Source of the DNA: Blastobasis lacticolella
Taxonomy: Eukaryota; Arthropoda; Insecta; Lepidoptera; Blastobasidae
Direction of reading: 5' to 3'
Assembly: GCA_905147135.1 (NCBI GenBank)
Contig: LR990065.1
Coordinates: 620,001-684,000 of the forward strand
DNA: 64,000 nt
Part shown: positions 44,389 to 52,082 of the stretch, one piece after another
Layout: every line of letters begins with the position of its first letter
Position numbering within the stretch: the first letter of the stretch is position 1
The notes under the pieces: generated by a model
Database searches by the model: none
The model's input: the letters and a program-made list of their open reading frames with translations, nothing else
Told to the model about the DNA's origin: nothing
Translations under genes and position numbers: made by a program

Positions 44389-44577
44389 CATTACTATGTT
44401 ATACCATGCCATCCACTTGGCTTTGGCCCGTGGATGGTATTAGTTAACCAGTACCATGTACTGAGAGGACATAGTCTCTGAACAAGTTTGTGGAAGTTGT
44501 GATCGCGGCGTGGGACTTTATACGACTGCATGTGTTTATGTAATTTCAAGTCTTCGTTTAATGTGAATAAAAAAAAA

Positions 44578-44803
44578 TCGTGGACAAATTCACAAAGCGC
44601 CATCTAGCCCCAAAGTAAGCAAAGCTTGTGTTATGGGTGCTAGATAACTGATTAACTACTTATATACTTTTAAATACATACTTAAACACCCAGACTCGTA
44701 ACAGAAATTAAAATTCATCTTTCAATTTCTGCCCGGCCAGGAATCGAACCCGGGACCTCTTGCGTGTCAAACCGGCATGTTGACCACTGAACCAGTCAGG
44801 TCG
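44578..44803 (-). mobile_element. tRNA-derived SINE, nearly full length
   Basis: The minus strand starts 'gacgacctgactggttca' (44803) and has 'aggtcccgggttcgattcct' (box B), 'gttacgagtctgggtgtt', 'agcacccataacacaagctt' and the tail 'ttggggctagatggcgct' then 'gtgaatttgtccacga' (44578). Same structure as 49575-49838. Confidence 0.85.
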
Positions 44804-45039
44804 TCAATAATTTGAACGTTGAACTGAACAATTCCGCCCTTCCCCACATTAGCCTACAGCATCGTAGAGGATAAACGACATCGTATACTACCTCTAAATA
44901 TAAAGAAATTCATATTTTTATTCCAGGACAATATTTTTTTAATATCTTTATTATCAATATATAGGGTATTACATAATATATGTATGAAGCCGTGAACTAG
45001 ATGGAGTGCTAAACGTATTAAAACTATAGGTACAATTAT

Positions 45040-45110
45040 AACACATGCTTTGCTTACTTTTGGGCTAGATGGCGCTGTGTGAATTTGTCCACGATTTTTT
45101 ATTATTATTA
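45040..45110 (+). repeat. SINE 3' tail only
   Basis: 'acacatgctttgcttacttt' then 'gctagatggcgctgtgtgaa' and 'tttgtccacgattttttattattattatt' match the 3' part of the SINE at 44578 and 49575, ending in an ATT repeat. Confidence 0.75.
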
Positions 45111-45299
45111 TTTCTGTCGTACGTGAAATAGTTGTATCTATCGTTGTAATACGATTAGCAATCCATCCAGTTCACGGCTTCATACATAATTATGTAACAG
45201 CCTGTATATCTTGATTGACTTTGAAAAAATATTACACTAAATACATTATTATACTAAACAGCATTTGTCAAAACTACACATGACAAATGCTGTTATGCT

Positions 45300-45530
45300 A
45301 CAGCAGGTGTCACCCTGTTGGGCAAAGTACGTAATGTCCACACTCGTGGAAGTTATAAAGTCACACTATGTGGGCATGTGCTCCGCCGCCCCAAAGATCA
45401 CCATAGTGCAAGTAGCCCTAAATTTGGCGACGACGACTCGCTGACGCGGAAGACACCCACACGCCACCTGGCTGACGGCGGACCAACGGGACCTGAAGGA
45501 CAATATTGTTGACGCTCCTACTGCTCAGAA
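45300..45530 (+). pseudogene. possible LINE C-terminal remnant
   Basis: The plus frame has SYKVTLCGHVLRRPKDHHSA and TRHLADGGPTGPEGQY. The G-H-V-x-R-R-P motif occurs near the C-terminus of RTE-type pol proteins. It is short and broken. Confidence 0.35.
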
Positions 45531-45951
45531 TAGAGAAAAATTGAGGAAGCAGACAAGAAGAGCTGACTCCAGCTAATGGGAAAGGCATAGTAGGGCATAG
45601 TGCAAAAAGAAGAGACCAGAAAACTATTAACAATTTTTGCTAACCTACCAAATGAACGATACGAGTAGAATAGGCGCCGATGCCGACATAATCAATAGTG
45701 TTTTAAAAATAACACCAAAATAATTGTCTGTAGATGAGTAATTCGAAACCGGTTGCAATTTAATAAAATTGTATAATAAAGTGGAACTAGTGTACAAAAA
45801 GTGATTTAATTCACAATAGTGTTTTGATTAAAATTTATGGTTTTTGAACGTTTTAAGACGACTTTTTACTCGACTGCTACAGTAGGGCATATATTTCCGA
45901 TGAGCAAAATCACTTTTATGGACTTTTCATACATTTTTTACTATCCGGTAT

Positions 45952-46042
45952 CCGGCCGGATATTAACGCATTATCCGGTATCCGGCCGGATAGTAAATTA
46001 TGGCCGGATAGGCTGGATACCGGATAGTGGCCGGATATCCGT
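45952..46042. repeat. ccggata simple repeat cluster
   Basis: Repeated 'tatccggtatccggccggat' motifs, partly inverted; low-complexity, with self-complementary units. Confidence 0.8.
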
Positions 46043-46324
46043 TTCATCTCTAGTAACGACCTTAAAAAATAATAATAATACTAATAAGTCTTTATTTGAT
46101 AAGCCAGTTAAAACTCAATACAATAATTATATCTTATTAATAGAACTTATTACTAAGTACATTATGCCCTGTATTTTAATAACTTACTAATTATTTATGT
46201 CCCCTGATTCTCAAGCTAAGTGAAACTTTTGTTATAAGAATCAGTGGTTCCACACTGTGTCTGCCACAATAATTTAAGACATTATATAAAACAAACAAAG
46301 AGAAAATAAAAAATGTGCGTGTGT

Positions 46325-46860
46325 ATGTATGTATGTATTTTTTTTATAGAGGTGGAAATGCCTTACGCACCATAGGCAACTGACGCCCGTGTGTCGGACT
46401 CAGCCCAAATGCCGTTACCGACTAAAACCCACCTCTCATCTTCTAGACCTTTCTTACCCCTACGGGCCCGCCGTTAGGCATTACGTCGTGAGGGCGGTCA
46501 TAGCCTTAGCTTTTCCTTCTCTTAATTAACTATCTTCTTATGACGTTCCTGTTGCTCGTAGCGAAGCTTCTTCAACACACTCTCGGCGAATACGCAGGTA
46601 CCATCCCATGCCGCCTGCGAGGACAGCATTGCTTCTACCATGTTCTCCGGTGTGATCGGCCCTCGCATTAAGGTCATCCAGGTCGTACGGAATGAGTCGA
46701 ATCGCGGACACTTGAAGAAAACATGTTCTGCATCTTCTTACGCACGCAGGCAGAGCACTCCGGAGCATCTTCGGGCTTGAACATGAAGAGATATTTTCGG
46801 TAACATCCGTGTCCACAGGGATGATTTTGATGTCGAAAGTCTAAATTCAAAACCATAAAA
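46325..46860 (-). pseudogene. R1-type LINE 3' end, fragment
   Basis: Minus frames read HPCGHGCYRKYLFMFKPEDA and PECSACV, then in another frame AEHVFFKCPRFDSFRTTWMT, and end at a stop near 46520. This is the Cys/His motif and C-terminus of R1-clade pol. The 3' UTR continues to about 46325 and ends in 'ggcatttccacctctataaa' followed by a short A/TACA tail. Probably unrelated to the BV-like genes downstream, but it marks host-type DNA at their left side. Confidence 0.8.
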
Positions 46861-47335
46861 ATTGTGAATTAAAAAAATGTTTTTTTAGCTGCGAAATTGT
46901 GCCTCAATCAGCATGCTCAAAACGATCAGGGTTTTCCCCAGTCGGGATCAAACTTAGGTCAAATATTATCTCTCGTAACTTCAGACGGTAGCTCTAAAAT
47001 AAGATCTTTTAGATCAAACTATTTATAAGTTATTTGCATCATTTTCCTATTTCGGTTTTCTAAATCGGTATCATGTTTGAGTTTAGTGCTCACGGAAACT
47101 ATGACCATTGACTTATCGTCCATACCTAAAGTATTTGAACTCAAAATTCTACTTCTATTAACAGTGATATACCGTGTGTGTATTAAATACATTTTTGAGA
47201 TTGGTCAATGAAATAGTGAGCGGATTTGTATTTTTTACGTACAAATATTTATATGTTTTGGTACTGTTAGTAGTTGGGAATAACTATCGCTCGATAGTTA
47301 AATAAAAAGTGATAAAATAATTCTAACAGTAATGA
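46860..47335. other. left flank of the BV-like cluster
   Basis: AT-rich DNA between an R1-type LINE end and PTP copy 1. No ORF and no recognised repeat; a bracovirus integration junction could lie here, but none is recognised. Confidence 0.4.
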
Positions 47336-47339
47336 ATAT

Positions 47340-48203
47340 TTATGATAAACTTAAAATAAACAAAATATTAATTTTGTTATTAACTACATGTATTTTATTT
47401 CTTCTATTCTGAGATTCATTAAGTGTGCGTCTTATACCTAGTACTATTGATGGTATTGATATCGTTGCCATCTTTATCAGCTGATACAAACAGTAATCTA
47501 CAGCACAGAAGGTCACAGTTCTTCCCACACCCGCCATTCCGTAGACAACAATTGGGCCTAATGACAGCTGCCCGGTAGCCAATTTCTCGAAGAAAAGTTT
47601 TTGATGTTGCTTATTAACCGCTAACAAGAAGTCAAGAAATGATTTTACTTCAGGAGCTCTGTTTTCTGGCCAATCTAAAAACTTGAAATGATATATCGTC
47701 CTTTTCTCTCCAGTCGGGATGTGAACGAGACTTGAAATCGTCTTGATGTAGTAATGTTGCACATATTTATTCTCTTCGATACGTATGAAGTCATTCAAGA
47801 CACAGGTCGGCTGTGATGGTTCTCCGGGGCTGCTCAGTTGGACGATAATGCGAGATTTTTGCTGCCACATCATGGACCAGAAGCTATTCACGGTGGTTCT
47901 CATCGGATGTTCAGTTGCTATGAATTTGTTATTTAGGTTGAATCCAGATATAAAGTTATCGTTGATGTAGTCTGATCCATCGTAATCTTATGCTAAGACC
48001 ACACGAGTAATGTCCCAGCATGGAAAGTATGCAAACCGATTTTTGTCCTTATTTTTAGGCTTATAAAAGTTTTCACAGGTTCCACTTATCGGTGTTGCAA
48101 TAATGTTGGAATGTTCTTGAAATATCCAATTGAAGTGTTCCGGATGGTGAGCTCGTTGCACAAATTCAGTAGCTTCAAGAGTTGTTAGTAGCTTCAAATC
48201 CAT
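47340..48203 (-). pseudogene. bracovirus-like protein tyrosine phosphatase, copy 1 (one stop)
   Basis: The minus frame starts at ATG 48203 and resembles the bracovirus PTP family: an N-terminal helix (FVQRAHHPEHFNWIF), NKDKNRFAYFPCWD (the K-N-R-Y loop), then a single in-frame TAA at 47985-47987 and the rest of the domain (47340-47903 and just upstream) in the same frame. The WPD loop is LDWPENRAP (Asp of W-P-D replaced by Glu). The catalytic loop is VVYGMAGVGRT, where the usual H-C-S is Y-G-M, so the nucleophilic Cys is absent. The C-terminus diverges from the family after GIRRT. Known bracovirus PTPs act in parasitised caterpillar cells, and many lack the catalytic Cys. A TATA box lies at 48228. 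With a stop in the middle, the copy is probably dead. Confidence 0.85.
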
Positions 48204-48227
48204 GGCAGAAAATAAAAATCCTTAGTG

Positions 48228-48234
48228 CTTTATA
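48228..48234 (-). promoter_or_regulatory. TATA box of PTP copy 1
   Basis: TATAAAG on the minus strand, about 25 bases before the ATG at 48203. Short for TATA-to-ATG distance, so the 5' UTR would be minimal or initiation may use another site. Confidence 0.4.
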
Positions 48235-48239
48235 GGGTC

Positions 48240-49170
48240 CCTTATCATAACATTCAGCTTGTGAGCGTGGTTAGTGTAGGCATAGTTTGGGGTTTGAGAA
48301 GTACTGAGTAACATTAAACCACAATGAATTGCGTCATTTCAGAATACTTGTTTATAATTGGGCCAATACATCACGTGAAATTGTAATTTATAAGTAGATC
48401 AAAGATACCAAAGTTATCAAATAATTTTTAAAAATTTCTTTAAACGTCTGATAAAATTAAGGATTTAATATGTGATTCTGTTTTTATTATTTCAAAGACC
48501 TTAAATATTAAATAGGCTTCTGGGAGTCAAATTAGAAGTCTAATATCTGGGTACTGAGATTGGTTTAACAATGCAAAGGATCTGTAGGCCATCTTTGATC
48601 TATATTTTGCTTTAGAATGACATTACAATATGGGTATTCTTATCATTTGGTTGCTAAGCTTCTATTCTAAAATAAAACGAGAGGTAAGCGCATAATTTTG
48701 TTTCATGGAAATTACAGTGAAAATTCCTATCGGAAGTACCCAATGTGAATCATAGTTACGGGTTGGTTTCTCTGAGTATTCGTTGATAAGAACTTTAGGT
48801 ACTGGTTAACCAAAGGATGTCCGTTTTCTGCCCATGCAAAATTTGTTCATCGACTGTACAAGTGTCAATCTAATTACTGATTTTTTCAAAGGTTATTTAA
48901 ACAATCAAATGTAAAGTAAATGATTTTTATTAATTAAGTAAGACTTACATTCTAATTACAATTATGATATTGCTTCTAAATACAATATTGATTCAGCTGT
49001 TATTTCACAATCAAACTTATTTAATACAATGTAATTTCTAAACCTTATAAAATAATCTAAGAAACGTGTAAAGTACATCAGTCAAGGCTCAGATAACAAT
49101 TGCCCTACATTAGCAAAAGTATCAAATAACTTCAATAAGCCATTCAGAACAGTGTAAATAAATACATATT
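48240..49170. other. between PTP copies 1 and 2, non-coding
   Basis: AT-rich with no ORF above 60 codons. The absence of a recognisable host repeat suggests bracovirus-derived non-coding DNA, but this is inference. Confidence 0.4.
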
Positions 49171-49172
49171 GT

Positions 49173-50324
49173 TCAAACTAAAACACTTAAATACCGCTGT
49201 TTGCGTATGTGTATTACAATTTCGGGTACTGAGACTTCTTTGGTACTTGCTAGTTGATAGATACAAGAATATATAGCGCAAAAAGTTCCTGTTCTTCCGA
49301 TCCCAGCGCTGCCGTTAACAATAATAGGTCCAGGTGATAGTCCATCTACTGCATTGTTTAAAATTCGATATTGGTTATTTACCTCCCTAATAAGGTCTAC
49401 AAACGACTTAGTGTTGGAAGGTACTCCATAATTTGGCTAATCTACATACCGGAAATGTAGTATCAATCTTCTTTCGTCGGTGGTGGAGTTATAAACGTCA
49501 AATAGTGACTTGATATATCCTGATGGGAACTTGGTCTCCATCACTGTTACGATTGTAAACTCATGAGTTTCAAATAAATAAAAAATAAATAAATAAATGT
49601 TCGTGGACAAATTCACACAGCGCCATCTAGCCCCAAACTAAGCAAAGCTTGTACTATGGGTGCTAGATAACTGATATACTACTTAAATACTTTTTTTTTT
49701 TAAATACGTACTTATTATACGTAGAACACCCAGACCCGTAACAGAAATTAAAATTCATCATTTCAATTTCTGCCCGGCCGGGAATCGAACCCGGGACCTC
49801 TTGCGTGGCAGACCGGCCATTGAACCACTCAGGTCGTCAAAATTCAAAATTTTCTCTTTTGCTAGCAAAAGTATTCCAGTATGGAGAACATTTTTCTTCC
49901 CCATTAACTTGGAGGTCAGTTAGCATGACAATGATCTGGGAATCATGCTCCCAGACCATTTGCCAAAATTGGTGAACTGTCTCTTTGAGAGGTCCCTGGG
50001 TCACTACATACTTTTTCGGTTTTCCATAATGATCAATATAATTGGCATGGATGTAATCAGTACCACCTTCTTTAGGCGTAATCTTCACCCGAGTTCTTTC
50101 ACAGCAGGGGACGTCGAAGTAACGATTTTTCGTTTTATTTTCTGGCTTTGAAAAGTGCTCAAACGTTCCAATTAGTGGCTGTGCCATGATGTAATTATGC
50201 TCCGACCTTCCTCCGACCTCCGAACTTCTAGGTAATTGGGTTGATTTATTCTGCTTCTAAATTCGTCTTCACAGCGTCTCACAGCAGCTGGTTTTTGGTC
50301 ACTCACTCTTACTTGTAGATTCAT
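49173..50324 (-). pseudogene. bracovirus-like PTP, copy 2, split by a SINE
   Basis: The N-terminal part starts at about 50324 (MNLQVRVSDQKPAA) in one frame and shifts near 50195 into frame 49837-50187 (AQPLIGTFEHFSKPENKTKN, DYIHANYIDHYGKPKKYV, FWQMVWEHDSQIIVMLTD). A SINE occupies about 49575-49838. The C-terminal part resumes at 49570 (THEFTIVTVMETKFPSGY), has a TAG (49437-49439) where the Trp of the WPD loop belongs, and continues to a TGA at 49173. Its catalytic loop is IIVNGSAGIGRTG, i.e. H-C of the signature is N-G: no nucleophilic Cys. One frameshift, one insertion and one stop make it non-functional. Confidence 0.85.
49575..49838 (-). mobile_element. SINE inserted in PTP copy 2
   Basis: The minus strand begins 'gacgacctgagtggttca' (49838), has box B 'aggtcccgggttcgattccc' and 'gttacgggtctgggtgttct', then 'gtacaagctttgcttagttt', 'gctagatggcgctgtgtgaa' and 'tttgtccacgaa', and ends in an (ATTT)n tail to about 49575. 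It separates coding parts of one PTP gene, so it inserted after the gene arrived in this genome. Confidence 0.9.
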
Positions 50325-50743
50325 TTTTAATTTTTCAACAATGCAACTGTACACAATGAAGTGTCGAGAGAGACTGTAGCCAAGTATCTATCAACTGGCG
50401 ATTATATTCAGTTAGTTAAAGAATGGATGACACTACCGGGTAACGATATACTACTGATAAGTCTATTTCATAGAATATAAGTGAGAGAGAGTGATAAGTG
50501 ATAACCTGTATTGTATACCTATTTCAAGCCCCAAGTCAAGATCATTAATAACAAAACCACATTTCATTGTTTATAAATAATCTTATCGCAGTGGGTACGA
50601 ATTTCTAGGAAACAGATTTGAGTTAATGTTTATGTAAACTTTCATTTAATTATACTTACATTCTAATAGGAATTACAATACTTATCTTAATTATAACATT
50701 GGTCCATAATTCATAAGGAAAGCAACTCATTCAGACTTAACAA

Positions 50744-51637
50744 TTATTTTAAACTTGAACATACATTGTAAAATTTATAGTCAGTCAAATGAGTTTTAAA
50801 AATTGAAAAGACAAAGCTTATATTAAAGCCTGATTGGCTAATTGCTATCAAGATATGCTTTGACCAATTGGTAGGATAATGCATAGAGAGGCAAAAGGAC
50901 CCCAATTTTTGATGTCGCATTTTTTTGAGGGTATGTGGCAGTGAGACCATTCCTGTAGCTTTTAATTGGTTGACACACATATATAACGCGCAAAATACAT
51001 CAGAACTGCCACTATTCTCGATAGAATGCACCAGCATAGGAGGAAATGTATTATCAGCTACTTGTTGCTTAAATTTTACATACATTTGATTAACAAAGTT
51101 ATAAAACTCTACAAAGGCGTCTGGTTGATAGTCAAATTTTTCCCTAGGCCAAGCAGTAAATTGATAGTGGAAAATTGCACGGCTTTGCTTGCACTTAGGT
51201 CCAAATTGATTTAAACTTAAGACAGTTAAAGTATAGTGAGGAAAGATTATAATCTTCCAAGTCTTAACACTAAATTTCTTACTCACTAAAGTGTAACGTT
51301 CTTTCGGAGACCAATACTGATAGACCTGATCGATCAGCTGACACGTTATCACTATTATTTGGACTTTGTTGTCCCACACTTCCTGCCAAAACACGTCACG
51401 GTCTTTCACAGATGGATTTTTGATGCACAAGAATTTCCGGTGGGTATTGTAACCGTCGAGGAAGCTTGGTTCCAGGTTTGCTTCATCATCGAGCTTCTTA
51501 CGACAAAGGTAATGCGCCAATGGAATACAGCCTTTCTGCTCTTCTTCTTGCTCCGAAATTATAGAGTTGAATTCCTTTACTATACGATTCTGTAGATTTT
51601 CTTGGGCCACAAAGTGAAGAAACTCGTTGGTATTCAT
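50744..51637 (-). CDS. bracovirus-like PTP, copy 3, open reading frame, pseudophosphatase
   Basis: 297 codons open from ATG 51637 to a stop at 50744, close to the usual length of bracovirus PTPs (about 300). Domain landmarks in order: N-terminal helix (LHFVAQENLQNRIVKEF), a short variant of the K-N-R-Y region, NTHRKFLCIKNPSVKDRDVF, WQEVWDNKVQIIVI (core strand), a phosphotyrosine-loop-distal region, FTAWPREKFDYQP (WPD loop, with Arg for Asp) and LVHSIENSGSSDVFCA in place of the H-C-x5-R loop. Neither the Cys nor the Arg of the signature is present, so it cannot be a phosphatase, but bracovirus homologues of this kind are known. The C-terminal 60 residues resemble other family members less. A LINE begins 100 bases upstream (51741), so its original promoter is displaced or lost. 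The open frame is unusual given the state of the other copies. Confidence 0.85.
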   Translation of the reverse strand: MNTNEFLHFVAQENLQNRIVKEFNSIISEQEEEQKGCIPLAHYLCRKKLDDEANLEPSFLDGYNTHRKFLCIKNPSVKDRDVFWQEVWDNKVQIIVITCQLIDQVYQYWSPKERYTLVSKKFSVKTWKIIIFPHYTLTVLSLNQFGPKCKQSRAIFHYQFTAWPREKFDYQPDAFVEFYNFVNQMYVKFKQQVADNTFPPMLVHSIENSGSSDVFCALYMCVNQLKATGMVSLPHTLKKMRHQKLGSFCLSMHYPTNWSKHILIAISQSGFNISFVFSIFKTHLTDYKFYNVCSSLK

Positions 51638-52082
51638 GGTTGGGGTGCAGGCTTTTTCTGACGAGCGTATTCTGTTAGAAGAAAAAAACTATGCACAATA
51701 ACTGGTAAAAACTATTCCTACCTAGGCGGTTATTTATTTTTTATTTTTATTTAACAATTTATTGTACACAAGAAAATTAAAGATATAGTACAAATTAGAT
51801 ATTAGACAACAGGCACTACTTATCTCTAAAAAGAAATCTCTTCCAGCAGGCCTACAAAAAGAGAGATATGATAAATATACGCAGATACGACGTGCACAAT
51901 AATTATATACTATAAATAAATACATACATAATATTCTATACATACTAATAGGTATATATGAATAAAATAAACATATACTATATTAATACATAATATATAT
52001 TCAAGCATTGTAATACGTCTAGGCACACTGAGATAGATAGTGATCCTTTACACGCCTTTTAAATATATGGATAGATTGGCTG

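Larger units (their letters stand above)
40332..44390 (+). mobile_element. second R4/Dong-type LINE, diverged and decayed
   Basis: The order matches the 31.9-kb element, but the protein is much diverged and richer in Asn, Thr and Lys: N-terminal basic regions (40553-40771, 41169-41575), pre-RT (41858-42500), RT, CCHC-like remnant and endonuclease-like region (about 43780-44200). Its length suggests an almost full-length copy. It has a MITE insertion at 41571 and several frameshifts. TAA repeats, expected at the ends, are not clear here. Confidence 0.75.
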
